Assembly (NCBI RefSeq): GCF_010882175.1
Contig: NZ_WKLH01000001.1
Span: 699,464 to 763,463, forward strand
Length of the DNA stretch: 64,000 bases
Source: Mangrovibacterium lignilyticum
GTDB taxonomy: Bacteria > Bacteroidota > Bacteroidia > Bacteroidales > Prolixibacteraceae
Direction: 5' to 3'
In this document: positions 47,362 through 56,375 of the stretch, piece after piece
Numbering within the stretch: the stretch's first letter is position 1
Layout of the letters: each line of letters starts with the position of its first letter
Notes under the pieces: generated by a model
What the model was told of the DNA's origin: nothing
Databases searched by the model: none
Seen by the model: the letters and a program-made list of their open reading frames with translations, nothing else
Program-made: the position numbers and the translations under genes

Positions 47362-47931
47362 ATGAGACAAGTAATTTTCTCCCTGTTGTTTCTCGTTGGA
47401 TTAATTAGTTGTACAACCCAAAATGAGAAAAAAGAAGTTGCAGAAATCCCCCCCTCCGAAGAAGAAATAATTGCAAGAGGCCGCTACTTGGTATCAAGTA
47501 TCGGTTGTGAAGACTGTCATACTCCCAAAGTGATGACTGATCATGGTCCGGTCCCTGATCCGGAAAATCACTTCGCCGGCCATATGGAAGGCGACCTGAG
47601 AGACAAAGTATCCAAAGACGCATTGGCAAACTGGGCACTGTTCAACATGAGCCTGACTGCCGCCGTTGGTCCATGGGGAATTACCTATGCGGCAAATATT
47701 TCGTCTGATGAATCCGGCATCGGCACCTGGACGGATGAACAGTTCATCCGCGCGATGCGGGAAGGACGATACAAAGGTTTGGAAGGAACACGTAAGTTAC
47801 TACCACCAATGCCGTGGCAGAATTTTGCGAATTTAACCGACGATGATTTGAAAGCGATGTTGAAATACCTGCAAAGTACCAAGCCCATTCGAAATGTCGT
47901 TCCGGAACCTGTAAGTCCTACCGAATTTTAA
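47362..47931 (+). CDS. Monoheme c-type cytochrome lipoprotein
   Basis: 189 residues from the ATG at 47362 (MRQVIFSLLFLVGLISC), which gives a clean lipobox with C17; a longer in-frame start at 47275 would destroy it. A single heme-binding motif CEDCH (C49, C52, H53) lies in RGRYLVSSIGCEDCHTPK, with a possible Met ligand in LPPMPWQNFANL. The overall pattern resembles one half of diheme cytochromes that accept electrons from membrane dehydrogenases. It is probably a periplasmic electron carrier. No partner oxidase or dehydrogenase lies beside it. Confidence 0.87.
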   Translation: MRQVIFSLLFLVGLISCTTQNEKKEVAEIPPSEEEIIARGRYLVSSIGCEDCHTPKVMTDHGPVPDPENHFAGHMEGDLRDKVSKDALANWALFNMSLTAAVGPWGITYAANISSDESGIGTWTDEQFIRAMREGRYKGLEGTRKLLPPMPWQNFANLTDDDLKAMLKYLQSTKPIRNVVPEPVSPTEF

Positions 47932-48015
47932 TGTAACCAAAATCTAATTCTACGCGATAAGTTTTGAACGTACCGGGAATTCCTGCATGCCGGGAATTTA
48001 ACGCTACGTTCTCTT

Positions 48016-48429
48016 TTAATGGCCCGGATCTATTCGCTCCATCAGATTTTCAGGATGTGCTAGATCGGTAAAGCCATATTGCCGGTAAAGCCCGTGTGCA
48101 TCATCCGTTCCCAAGCCCATTCGCCGCAACCGTTTCAAGTCACGGTGATTAACGATCGCTTCCATCAACAGCTTACCAATTCCCTTTCCTCTGCATTCTT
48201 CCAACACAAAAACATCCATGATCCAACCAAAAACAGCATAATCGGTTGCCACACGTGCAAAACCCAACTGTTTGCCATTCTCATCGTAAGCACCAAAACA
48301 AACGGAGTGTTCAATTGACGCTTGAACTGTAGCTAAACTCCTGGCTTTTGCCCAATAAGAACGTTCACTTAAATAATGATGAATCATTGAAACATCCAAT
48401 AAATCCTTGTCCGTTGAAACTGAAATCAT
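48016..48429 (-). CDS. GNAT-family N-acetyltransferase
   Basis: 137 residues. The acetyl-CoA-binding motif A reads VFVLEECRGKGIGKLLMEAI, preceded by the strand ATDYAVFGWIMD and followed by LGTDDAHGLYRQYGF (motif B), as in GNAT enzymes. The N-terminal ISVSTDKDLLDVSMIHHYLSERSYWAKARS matches a subgroup common in many bacteria. The substrate is not known. It is single, convergent with the cytochrome gene and divergent from typA. Confidence 0.88.
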   Translation of the reverse strand: MISVSTDKDLLDVSMIHHYLSERSYWAKARSLATVQASIEHSVCFGAYDENGKQLGFARVATDYAVFGWIMDVFVLEECRGKGIGKLLMEAIVNHRDLKRLRRMGLGTDDAHGLYRQYGFTDLAHPENLMERIDPGH

Positions 48430-48596
48430 TTTAACCCGTTAAAAATGAGATATTTTTATTTTTTCTAAAGCATTGAAATTACAGATAATTTCAATATTCC
48501 GCGACAGCCAGAACCGATAATAAACCTTTTTCTGTTCAGCCTGTTAAGTTACCGTCAACAAATTCACACCGGCGGCGCGTTGAGTTGAAATAAAAC

Positions 48597-48604
48597 TATC
48601 TTTG
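48597..48604 (+). promoter_or_regulatory. Likely -7 box of typA
   Basis: TATCTTTG matches TAnnTTTG exactly and lies 22 bases before the start codon. No TTTG is present at -33. A GGAG (48617-48620) precedes the typA ATG and is an unusually clear ribosome-binding site for this lineage. Confidence 0.5.
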
Positions 48605-48626
48605 CGCCACCAATTTTGGAGATTAT

Positions 48627-50432
48627 ATGCAGAAGATTAGAAACATCGCGATTATCGCACACGTTGACCATGGGAAAACCACTCTGGTTGACAAAATGAT
48701 TTACTATTGTAATATCGTTAAGGCGCATGAGAAACATGAAGACCTTATCCTCGATAACAATGATCTGGAACGCGAACGTGGGATTACGATCCTGGCCAAA
48801 AACGTTTCGGTGACCTACAAAGATGTTAAGATTAACATCATTGATACCCCGGGCCACGCCGACTTTGGTGGTGAGGTTGAACGTGTGTTGAACATGGCAG
48901 ACGGTGTACTTTTGCTGGCTGATGCTTTTGAAGGTACCATGCCGCAAACACGTTTCGTATTGTCGAAAGCACTCGCTTTGGGCTTGAAACCAATCGTGGT
49001 AATTAATAAAGTTGATAAACCAAACTGCCGCCCTGACGAAGTTCATGAACAGGTCTTCGACCTGATGTTCAGTTTGGATGCAACAGAAGAACAATTGGAC
49101 TTCCCAACCATCTATGGTTCGGCGAAAGAAGGTTGGATGACTCCCGACTTAAATATTAAATCGGACACCATTGAGCCATTGCTCGATGCCATATTGGAAT
49201 ATATTCCGGCTCCAAAAGAAAATCCGGGAACACCACAAATGCTGATTACGTCGTTGGACTATTCTTCCTATGTTGGACGAATTGCCATTGGTCGTATTCA
49301 CCGCGGTGAACTGAAAGAAGGTATGCAGGTAGCACTAGCCAAACGTGATGGTTCGGTCAAACGCAGCCGCATTAAAGAGATTCACACCTTCTCCGGCTTA
49401 GGTCGTCAAAAGGTAGAATCGATGCACGATGGTGATATTTGTGCCTTGGTTGGTATTGAAGGTTTCGATATCGGTGACTCGATTTGCGACATTGAAAATC
49501 CGGAACCACTGGATCCAATCGCGGTTGACGAACCAACAATGAGCATGGTATTTACCATCAACGATTCACCATTCTTTGGTAAAGAAGGCAAACTGGTGAC
49601 TTCTCGTCACCTGAAAGATCGCTTGGAAAAAGAGCTGGAAAAAAACCTGGCATTGCGTGTTATCCAAGGTGAGTCAGCAGATAGTTTCACCGTTTACGGA
49701 CGTGGTGTACTTCACTTGTCGGTACTGATTGAAACAATGCGTCGTGAAGGATACGAGCTACAAGTTGGACAACCCAAAGTATTGTACAAGGAAATTGGTG
49801 GCATTAAATGCGAACCTATTGAAGAAATGCACGTTGACGTGCCTGACGAGTATAGCGGGAAAGTTGTTGAAATGGCTACCATCCGTAAAGGTGAAATGCA
49901 AAATATGGAACGCAAAGGCGACCGTATCCACTTGGAATTCCTGATTCCTTCACGTGGTATTATTGGTTTGCGTACCAACATGCTGACGGCAACTGCCGGT
50001 GAAGCTGTAATGACTCACCGTTTCATTGAATATCAACCATTAAAAGGCGAAATTGAAGGCCGTCAAAACGGATCTCTTATCGCCAAAGAACCTGGAACAA
50101 CTTTCGCTTATGCGTTGAATAAGTTACAGGATCGTGGTAAATTCTTTATTGGACCTGGTATTGATGTTTACGAAGGAATGGTAATTGGTGAAAACAGCCG
50201 TGGTGACGATATTGTGGTAAATGTGACTCAATCGAAGAAATTGACCAACATGCGTGCCTCCGGATCTGACGACAAAGTAAGATTAGCTCCTCCGATTGTT
50301 TTCAGCTTGGAAGAAGCCCTGGAATACATTGGTAAGGATGAATACCTGGAAGTTACTCCGGAATCACTACGGATGCGTAAAATCTTCTTAAAAGAAGCTG
50401 AACGCAAACGTGGCGGAAAGATTAACTACTAA
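48627..50432 (+). CDS. typA: Ribosome-associated GTPase TypA/BipA
   Basis: 601 residues. The G domain has [31 protein letters not shown] with the catalytic His intact, and NKVDKPN. Domains II, III and V follow, then the BipA-specific C-terminal domain with [18 protein letters not shown]-like sequence (here [11 protein letters not shown]). It is a translational GTPase that helps 50S assembly and growth at low temperature or stress. It is monocistronic and ends before a strong terminator. Confidence 0.97.
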   Translation: MQKIRNIAIIAHVDHGKTTLVDKMIYYCNIVKAHEKHEDLILDNNDLERERGITILAKNVSVTYKDVKINIIDTPGHADFGGEVERVLNMADGVLLLADAFEGTMPQTRFVLSKALALGLKPIVVINKVDKPNCRPDEVHEQVFDLMFSLDATEEQLDFPTIYGSAKEGWMTPDLNIKSDTIEPLLDAILEYIPAPKENPGTPQMLITSLDYSSYVGRIAIGRIHRGELKEGMQVALAKRDGSVKRSRIKEIHTFSGLGRQKVESMHDGDICALVGIEGFDIGDSICDIENPEPLDPIAVDEPTMSMVFTINDSPFFGKEGKLVTSRHLKDRLEKELEKNLALRVIQGESADSFTVYGRGVLHLSVLIETMRREGYELQVGQPKVLYKEIGGIKCEPIEEMHVDVPDEYSGKVVEMATIRKGEMQNMERKGDRIHLEFLIPSRGIIGLRTNMLTATAGEAVMTHRFIEYQPLKGEIEGRQNGSLIAKEPGTTFAYALNKLQDRGKFFIGPGIDVYEGMVIGENSRGDDIVVNVTQSKKLTNMRASGSDDKVRLAPPIVFSLEEALEYIGKDEYLEVTPESLRMRKIFLKEAERKRGGKINY

Positions 50433-50450
50433 AAAAATACCACCATATAG

Positions 50451-50490
50451 AAACACCCCGGAGATTAATTTCTTCGGGGTGTTTTGTTTT
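50451..50490 (+). terminator. Terminator after typA
   Basis: AAACACCCCG (50451-50460) pairs with CGGGGTGTTT (50475-50484), followed by TGTTTT. The loop is 14 bases. It ends 18-60 bases after the typA stop. Confidence 0.88.
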
Positions 50491-50590
50491 ATGTTGATGT
50501 CAAAAAAACAAGAGCCAATCGATAAAAATTTAGTATTATATTGTAAACTTTTAGTTTTAATATCGTAAATAAATATGCGTTGACTAACGT

Positions 50591-50610
50591 AATGCCGAAA
50601 CAGCGGCATT
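50591..50610. other. Unassigned hairpin between two convergent terminators
   Basis: Perfect 7-bp inverted repeat AATGCCG / CGGCATT with loop AAACAG, lying between the typA terminator and the DUF4494 terminator. It lacks a T tract. It could be part of a small RNA ending at the strong terminator downstream, but no promoter was recognised. Confidence 0.4.
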
Positions 50611-50635
50611 GTAATCTGTGGTGATCTCTAAAAAA

Positions 50636-50668
50636 ACAGACCCGCCTGAGTTGATCAGACGGGCCTGT
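50636..50668 (-). terminator. Terminator after the DUF4494 gene (probably bidirectional)
   Basis: 14-bp stem ACAGACCCGCCTGA / TCAGACGGGCCTGT (two G.T pairs) with loop GTTGA. Six A residues precede it (a U tract on the minus strand) and GTTTTTT follows on the plus strand. It starts 5 bases after the DUF4494 stop. Confidence 0.9.
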
Positions 50669-50673
50669 GTTTT

Positions 50674-51291
50674 TTATGCATTTGGATCAGAATCGATCTC
50701 GCCATCCGCTATTGGAGGATCGTCGTCAAAACTGTCATCAGCGTATGGTGGCATCTCATCTTCGTCTTCGGTTTCTTCAAATTCTTCCGAAGCCAATAGG
50801 TCGTCAGTACTTTCCTGCACATCTTTTAAGGGTTTCAGATGGGGAGGAATTTGCTGCTGATCATCCGCGAAATACGGGAACACATCAACAATATTACTCA
50901 AAGCCATTGAAGTGGTATGGTAAGGCACCAAAATATAAGAAAGTCCGTCTTCTAAACGTTGCAAAGCCTCCTTGAAATCGTCGGCTGCCACCAGGAAGTA
51001 GTTGTTTATTTTCTTTTCTTTCCCGGCTTTTTCGTCGATTGTTACAATCGCGATACGCGCTTTATACCAAAACTCGCCGCTTTCGGCCGGATAGATTTCA
51101 ACGATATTTGATTTCTTGATATTATCGATCTGAAATTCACCGCGGATAATCTGCTGCATTTGCTGAATAATCCGGGCTTCAGCATCAGTGAATGATACTG
51201 CATCAACCAAGTACGACTCGCCAACTTTACGCTCACGGCCATCCTGATCAACTTTCACATATTTAACTTTTACTTCGAACCAAGTTTGCAT
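50674..51291 (-). CDS. DUF4494-family protein
   Basis: 205 residues. The first about 150 match the DUF4494 family pattern: MQTWFEVKVKYVKVDQDGRERKVGESYLVDAVSFTDAEARI-type sequence with two repeated segments (WFEVKVKY...AEARI and FWYKARIAI...FKEALQRLEDGL), suggesting an internally duplicated alpha/beta fold. The last about 50 residues are a very acidic, disordered tail rich in Glu and Asp. There is no signal peptide. Its function is unknown. It is monocistronic with its own terminator. Confidence 0.85.
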   Translation of the reverse strand: MQTWFEVKVKYVKVDQDGRERKVGESYLVDAVSFTDAEARIIQQMQQIIRGEFQIDNIKKSNIVEIYPAESGEFWYKARIAIVTIDEKAGKEKKINNYFLVAADDFKEALQRLEDGLSYILVPYHTTSMALSNIVDVFPYFADDQQQIPPHLKPLKDVQESTDDLLASEEFEETEDEDEMPPYADDSFDDDPPIADGEIDSDPNA

Positions 51292-51532
51292 GCTATTCTA
51301 TTTTTTATCAGCCACAAAGATATTTTCTTTGCCGAGTCAACTCCACTTTTTCCCGATTAATTATCCACAAAAATCACCTTTTCGGCGCTGGCTTTTGGGG
51401 ACACAACTCAGCGTAAAACAATAAGTAGCTGAACAGCAGATCGAAAGATTTGTCAACTTCGCAGCGTTCGCTAAATTAGTAAGGCCATACAGCAACGTTC
51501 TCAATTTTATATCAACCTAAATACCATAAACT

Positions 51533-52657
51533 ATGATTATTGGAGTCCTGAAAGATGTCGCCCCGGAACACCGGGTGGCACTGCTTCCGGAGAACATCAA
51601 AACGCTGCTCACAAAAAAGGCCTCGGTGATCGTTGAAAAAGGAGCCGGAGCCGAAGCTTTTGTCTCTGACGCCCAATTTAGCGAAGCCGGAGCTAAAGTT
51701 GTATCCCGAACCGAAGTACTTGAGAAAGCGGATCTGCTCCTTCAAATTTCAGAACCGGATGCTGCTTTAATCAAACAACTGAATAGCGAACAAATTTGGT
51801 TGAGTGAGTATAAACCTTTATGGAACAAAGAGCTGGTCAAGCTATTTCGGGAAAGCAAAATCTCCAGTTTCAGCATGGATACTGTTCCCCGCACAACCCG
51901 GGCCCAATCCATGGATGTACTCTCGTCAATGGCAACCGTTGCCGGATACAAAGCGGTGCTGGATGCGGCCTCCCATCTTCCTTCCTTTTTCCCCATGTTT
52001 ATGGCTGCAGCCGGCACAATCCGTCCGGCCAACGTACTTATTTTAGGAGCTGGAGTGGCTGGGCTACAAGCCATTGCTATTTCACGCAAACTCGGGGCAC
52101 AAGTTGAAGCTTTCGATGTTCGCTCGGCAGTAAAAGAGGAGGTAATGAGCTTGGGAGCCCGTTTTGTGGAGGTTGAAGGAGCCAAAGAAGATATTGCTGC
52201 CGGTGGCTACGCTGTTGAGCAAACCGAAGAGTACAAGAAAAAACAACAGGAAGCCATCAATCAGCATGCAGCCAAAGCGAATGTGGTCATCTGCACAGCT
52301 CAAATTCCCGGACGAAAAGCGCCACTACTGATTTCGAAGGAAGTGGTGGCCAGTATGCAACCCGGCTCTGTCATTATCGATTTGGCATCCTCAACCGGTG
52401 GCAACTGCGAACTAAGTGAAGACAATAAAACCGTCGTAAAACATGGAGTGACCATTATCGGGCAATCGAACTACCCGGCACAAATGCCCAAAGATGCCAG
52501 CAAAATGTTTGGCAAAAATGTCAGCAATTTCATCGAACTGCTCATTGCCGAAGATGGTAGTCTGACGCTCAACTTTGACGATGAGGTTGTCCGCGCCACT
52601 TGTATTACCCACCAGGGAGAAATAATCAACGAACGTGTTAAATCAGTAATCGACTAA
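51533..52657 (+). CDS. pntAA: NAD(P) transhydrogenase alpha subunit, NAD-binding part
   Basis: 374 residues, domain I of proton-translocating transhydrogenase: GVLKDVAPEHRVALLPENIKTL at the start, the mobile-loop region and the NAD fold LILGAGVAGLQAIAISRKLGA. It passes hydride from NADH to NADP. It lacks the membrane part, which is the next gene (3-base gap), so this is the three-subunit form. Alanine dehydrogenase shares this fold, but the neighbours settle the assignment. Confidence 0.95.
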   Translation: MIIGVLKDVAPEHRVALLPENIKTLLTKKASVIVEKGAGAEAFVSDAQFSEAGAKVVSRTEVLEKADLLLQISEPDAALIKQLNSEQIWLSEYKPLWNKELVKLFRESKISSFSMDTVPRTTRAQSMDVLSSMATVAGYKAVLDAASHLPSFFPMFMAAAGTIRPANVLILGAGVAGLQAIAISRKLGAQVEAFDVRSAVKEEVMSLGARFVEVEGAKEDIAAGGYAVEQTEEYKKKQQEAINQHAAKANVVICTAQIPGRKAPLLISKEVVASMQPGSVIIDLASSTGGNCELSEDNKTVVKHGVTIIGQSNYPAQMPKDASKMFGKNVSNFIELLIAEDGSLTLNFDDEVVRATCITHQGEIINERVKSVID

Positions 52658-52660
52658 TCT

Positions 52661-52975
52661 ATGGAATCAATACTGCAGTTTTTCTTTACTTACAAAGAAG
52701 CTATTTTCATCATTGCCCTCTCTGTCTTTTTGGGGATTGAAGTCATCTCCAACGTGCCCTCTGTGCTACATACGCCGCTCATGTCCGGTGCAAACGCCAT
52801 CAGCGGTGTAATCATCATTGGAGGCATCATCCTGGTTGGCCATGCCGACGCCTCTCACCTCTCGCTCGAACTTGGTTTGGGGGTTTTAGCAGTCATTTTT
52901 GGTACACTCAATGTCGTCGGTGGCTTTGTAGTCACCGACCGCATGCTCGAGATGTTCAAAAAGAAGAAAAAATAG
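52661..52975 (+). CDS. pntAB: NAD(P) transhydrogenase alpha subunit, membrane part
   Basis: 104 residues with three to four membrane helices (FTYKEAIFIIALSVFLGIEVISNVPSVLHTPLMSG, then two more hydrophobic stretches) and a basic tail FKKKKK. It forms part of the proton channel. The SNVPSVLHTPLMSGANAISG segment is diagnostic. It lies 3 bases after pntAA and 10 before pntB. Confidence 0.95.
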   Translation: MESILQFFFTYKEAIFIIALSVFLGIEVISNVPSVLHTPLMSGANAISGVIIIGGIILVGHADASHLSLELGLGVLAVIFGTLNVVGGFVVTDRMLEMFKKKKK

Positions 52976-52985
52976 GAGGCGAAAG

Positions 52986-54425
52986 ATGAACGAGATAATA
53001 GGCACATTAAATGGCGTCCCCTTCACTTTGGGCGAAACGCTACTCGAACTGAGTTATCTGCTGGCAGCATTGATGTTTGTTTTTGGCTTGAAATTACTGA
53101 GCCATCCTGAAACAGCCCGGCGCGGAAACCTGTGGGCAGCGGCCGGCATGCTTTTAGGAATGCTAACCACACTGCTTCTTCATAAAACCGACAGCGGCAA
53201 TGCAATCCCCATGGCAAATGTCTGGATTATTTTAGCTGCCATCGGGGTCGGTTCTGTTGTAGGCTGGGTCGTGGCCCTAAAAATTAAGATGACTGCCATG
53301 CCGCAGTTGGTCTCGCTTTACAACGCTACAGGAGGCGCAGCCTCTATGCTGGTGGCTCTGCTCGAATTTCCAAATGCCGACATGAGCAACAAAGGCTCGG
53401 TACTGGTAACCTTGCTGGGAATGATTATTGGTGCGGTAGCTTTCAGCGGAAGTATGGTTGCCTATGGGAAACTGGATGGCAAAGTTGGTGACATTCGTTC
53501 CGGCCTGATGAAATATGTGAACATGCTGCTTCTGATCGTCACATTTGGCTTGGCTGCCTGGATGCTATTCTCCAACCAAACTCCTGCCAATCTCAACTGG
53601 GCAATCTACTTACTAATGGTCCTATCGTTGCTTTACGGCGTCCTGTTTGTGATGCCTATTGGCGGAGCTGATATGCCGGTTGTGATTTCACTGTTGAATA
53701 GCTTCACCGGAATTGCAGCAGCCATGGCTGGTTTCATTTATCACAACCAGGCCATGATTTTAGGTGGAATTCTGGTCGGCGCTGCCGGAACAATTTTAAC
53801 TGTATTGATGTGCAGAGCGATGAACCGATCGTTGCTAAATGTCATTATTGGAGCTTTTGGTGGCGGAACTTCATCCACCGCGACCGAACAAGGTGAGATG
53901 AAAGAAATGACACTCAGCGATGCTGCTATCCTCATGAGCTATTCACAATCGGTAGTGATCGTTCCCGGTTATGGATTGGCCGTGGCACAGGCCCAGCATG
54001 CTTGTCACGAACTGGATACTTTGCTTTCAAACAAAGGCGTCAATGTACGCTATGCGATCCATCCGGTAGCCGGCCGAATGCCCGGACATATGAACGTTCT
54101 GCTGGCCGAGGCTGATGTTCCCTATGGTCAGTTAGTTGAAATGGATGCCATTAATCCCGACATGCCGAATACCGATGTGGTAGTCGTGATCGGTGCCAAC
54201 GATGTCGTTAACCCAGCGGCCATTACCGATCCGGGAAGCCCGATTGCAGGCATGCCGATCATCCGCGCCTTTGAATCTAAAAACATCATTGTGATGAAAC
54301 GTGGCCGTGGTAAAGGGTACGCCGGAATTGAGAATGAATTGTTCTTTGGTGAAAAAACACACTTGCTATTTGGCAATGCCAAGGACACCTTGCAAAAATT
54401 AGTGATGGAAATAAAAAGTTTATAA
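52986..54425 (+). CDS. pntB: NAD(P) transhydrogenase beta subunit
   Basis: 479 residues. About eight to nine membrane helices (1-285) are followed by the NADP-binding domain III (about 300-479) with VVIVPGYGLAVAQAQHA, HPVAGRMPGHMNVLLAEA, VIGANDVVNPAA and MKRGRGKGYAGIEN. With pntAA and pntAB it couples proton entry to NADPH formation. A GGAGG-like site precedes the ATG (52976-52980). It is the last gene of the operon. Confidence 0.97.
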   Translation: MNEIIGTLNGVPFTLGETLLELSYLLAALMFVFGLKLLSHPETARRGNLWAAAGMLLGMLTTLLLHKTDSGNAIPMANVWIILAAIGVGSVVGWVVALKIKMTAMPQLVSLYNATGGAASMLVALLEFPNADMSNKGSVLVTLLGMIIGAVAFSGSMVAYGKLDGKVGDIRSGLMKYVNMLLLIVTFGLAAWMLFSNQTPANLNWAIYLLMVLSLLYGVLFVMPIGGADMPVVISLLNSFTGIAAAMAGFIYHNQAMILGGILVGAAGTILTVLMCRAMNRSLLNVIIGAFGGGTSSTATEQGEMKEMTLSDAAILMSYSQSVVIVPGYGLAVAQAQHACHELDTLLSNKGVNVRYAIHPVAGRMPGHMNVLLAEADVPYGQLVEMDAINPDMPNTDVVVVIGANDVVNPAAITDPGSPIAGMPIIRAFESKNIIVMKRGRGKGYAGIENELFFGEKTHLLFGNAKDTLQKLVMEIKSL

Positions 54426-54443
54426 CTTAAATCTATTTTCAGG

Positions 54444-54480
54444 GGAATGGTGTTATAGGTGGAGCGCCATTCCATTCTTT
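54444..54480 (+). terminator. Terminator after pntB
   Basis: GGAATGG (54444-54450) pairs with CCATTCC (54467-54473), extendable by two inner pairs, followed by ATTCTTT. The 3' T run is short, so strength is moderate. Confidence 0.6.
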
Positions 54481-54508
54481 AACTTGATCGTGAAATATAT
54501 TCTATCAT

Positions 54509-55198
54509 ATGAAAGCCATTATTCAAACGCCAACAAATAAGCTGGACGACAGCCTTGATTTTTATTCGCGCCTGAATTTTGAACTAATTGAACTCAACGA
54601 GAGAACGATTTTTTCCGATGGGAAAGCCATCATCGAAGTAAACCCGGATCGTTATGCACGTGCTGGCTTAAAGCTTTATGCAGATAACTGGCGAGACATT
54701 GCTGATGAACTTCAGGAAATGACGCCTGTCATTCAAACCAGAACAGGTTTTCTGTTAGCCGATCCCTCGGGAAGTATGATTTACCTCGAAGAATGTGGAA
54801 CTCTCCCAAGCTACGATCTCGCTGCAATTCAGACCTCTGTTTTGGGGAATTTCGCAGGACTCAGTCTGGAAACAACGGATTTACAGAAATCATTGGCTAT
54901 CTGGTTGAAGCTGGGATTCAAAATTACCAGTGGTTCTGCGGAGCACGGATGGATGAGTTTGATCGGACCAAGCGGATTTACAGTATCAATTATGAAGATT
55001 TTGAACTGTCCGCACTTGTTCTTCAACCCATCGCTTAGCTATTTCAATGGTCAAAATAACCCGGCGATTATTCAAAAAATAAGGGAACTCGACATTCCCA
55101 TTACTGAGGAAATAACGGTCTTTAATGACGAAGGAATCGTTGATAATATCATTATTCGCGATCGGGGGGGCTTGGGCTTCTTCATTTTTAACGATTAA
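54509..55198 (+). CDS. VOC (glyoxalase-like) superfamily protein
   Basis: 229 residues with two VOC modules: IIQTPTNKLDDSLDFYSRLNFELIEL (1-95) and LSLETTDLQKSLAIWLKLGFKITSG (about 110-229). Each has the beta-alpha-beta-beta-beta pattern and an aromatic DPSGSMIYLEE or GPSGFTVSIM strand. No complete metal-ligand set (His/Glu) is evident, so enzyme function is uncertain; it may be a dioxygenase-like, isomerase-like or binding protein. It stands alone between pntB and convergent genes. Confidence 0.75.
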   Translation: MKAIIQTPTNKLDDSLDFYSRLNFELIELNERTIFSDGKAIIEVNPDRYARAGLKLYADNWRDIADELQEMTPVIQTRTGFLLADPSGSMIYLEECGTLPSYDLAAIQTSVLGNFAGLSLETTDLQKSLAIWLKLGFKITSGSAEHGWMSLIGPSGFTVSIMKILNCPHLFFNPSLSYFNGQNNPAIIQKIRELDIPITEEITVFNDEGIVDNIIIRDRGGLGFFIFND

Positions 55199-55375
55199 GA
55201 AGCACTCATCGCTCCGCAACTTTTGAATAGCAACACCTATTCAATCCTCTAAAAAATTGCAATGGGACAAATACATTAGAAGTATCAAAGAACAATCAGG
55301 AATGGGAAAACATATTGTTCGCATTGCTTCTCTTGTATTCACCCCATTACTATAAAATCAGGGAGATAAACGTAA

Positions 55376-56347
55376 CTAATCAGTCTTATCAGCCGGCGCA
55401 GGTGTCTCACCATTGTCTGGCTGTTGTTTTAATGCCCGAATCGCAGCTTTGTCAATAACTATTTTGACTGATTCTGCGGGACTTTTAAGAATATTGACCA
55501 AAGAAACATACTGGAATGGGTTAACCGATTTATCCGGTAAGGTTACCATCGTTTCAAAAACATAAACGGGTTGAAGCGTTTTACCATTACCATCATAATA
55601 GGCCTTTTGACTGCTCAACACTTTATAATTTGCTCCTTCGCCATAATTGGTAACAATATTGTTTTTCAGCTCTCGTAATGCAATCTCTTCCGAAATAATT
55701 TCTTCTTGTTTCGCTTCTGTTTTTGATTGCAAATCAACTTGCCGCCACCGTTTCACTAAACTGACAATTTCACCGCCGTTCCCAACATTGACCACAAATT
55801 TGGAGCCCGGACCAACAACAGGCATCTCATCGATAATTCGCCCATAGGTGAGCGTAATCATTTTGTCGATCACCGGCCCCGCCTTTTCACCATTAATGAC
55901 ACTGGAGGCCCGAAGCCCACCTTGGTGGACAAGTTTCAATTCGGCCCTGTTACCATCAATGAACCGGTTCGTCGCCAAGAAATTCATCGCCAGTTCATTT
56001 GCCTCATCAGGCGAAGGTAGTTTCGGCCTCACTGTCCCATAATACCGCTGCATACTTTTACTGAACGAAATATTCCCGGTTTTCAGATCTTGCTCAAAAT
56101 AAACCGAGGCGTCTTTGGGTGACGAGTAATAAGCCACCCGATCCTCATTAACGATTATTTCTGGCTTTTCGTCCAACTCCAGCAACTTCACTGCTGTTTT
56201 TACAGCAACCGCTTCCGAAAGATCTTTCTGCTCAACAAACTGATAGGTAAAAACACCCGTTGAACTTGGCTTCTGTGGCTGACACGAGACCAAAGTCAGT
56301 AGCATTGAAAAAGCCCCGAGGTATATTATTGATTTTATTCTTTTCAT
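55376..56347 (-). CDS. Predicted lipoprotein with propeptide-like (PepSY/FTP-like) features
   Basis: 323 residues. The lipoprotein signal has the lipobox LVSC (C22), so the protein should sit in the envelope. Family not recognised. The segment TLTYGRIIDEMPVVGPGSKFVVNVGNGGEIVSLVKRWRQV (about 170-210, given as a whole only by position) resembles the strand pattern of thermolysin-type propeptides and PepSY domains: a GR-I-EMPVVGPGS loop followed by a V-V-NGGEIVSL hairpin. The C-terminus is Pro/Ala/Asp-rich. It lies 28 bases downstream of a secreted His/Cys protein on the same strand and is probably its operon partner. An inhibitor or folding-helper role is inference. Confidence 0.6.
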   Translation of the reverse strand: MKRIKSIIYLGAFSMLLTLVSCQPQKPSSTGVFTYQFVEQKDLSEAVAVKTAVKLLELDEKPEIIVNEDRVAYYSSPKDASVYFEQDLKTGNISFSKSMQRYYGTVRPKLPSPDEANELAMNFLATNRFIDGNRAELKLVHQGGLRASSVINGEKAGPVIDKMITLTYGRIIDEMPVVGPGSKFVVNVGNGGEIVSLVKRWRQVDLQSKTEAKQEEIISEEIALRELKNNIVTNYGEGANYKVLSSQKAYYDGNGKTLQPVYVFETMVTLPDKSVNPFQYVSLVNILKSPAESVKIVIDKAAIRALKQQPDNGETPAPADKTD

Positions 56348-56375
56348 TTTAATTCAATTTAGGTTTAAAAAACGA

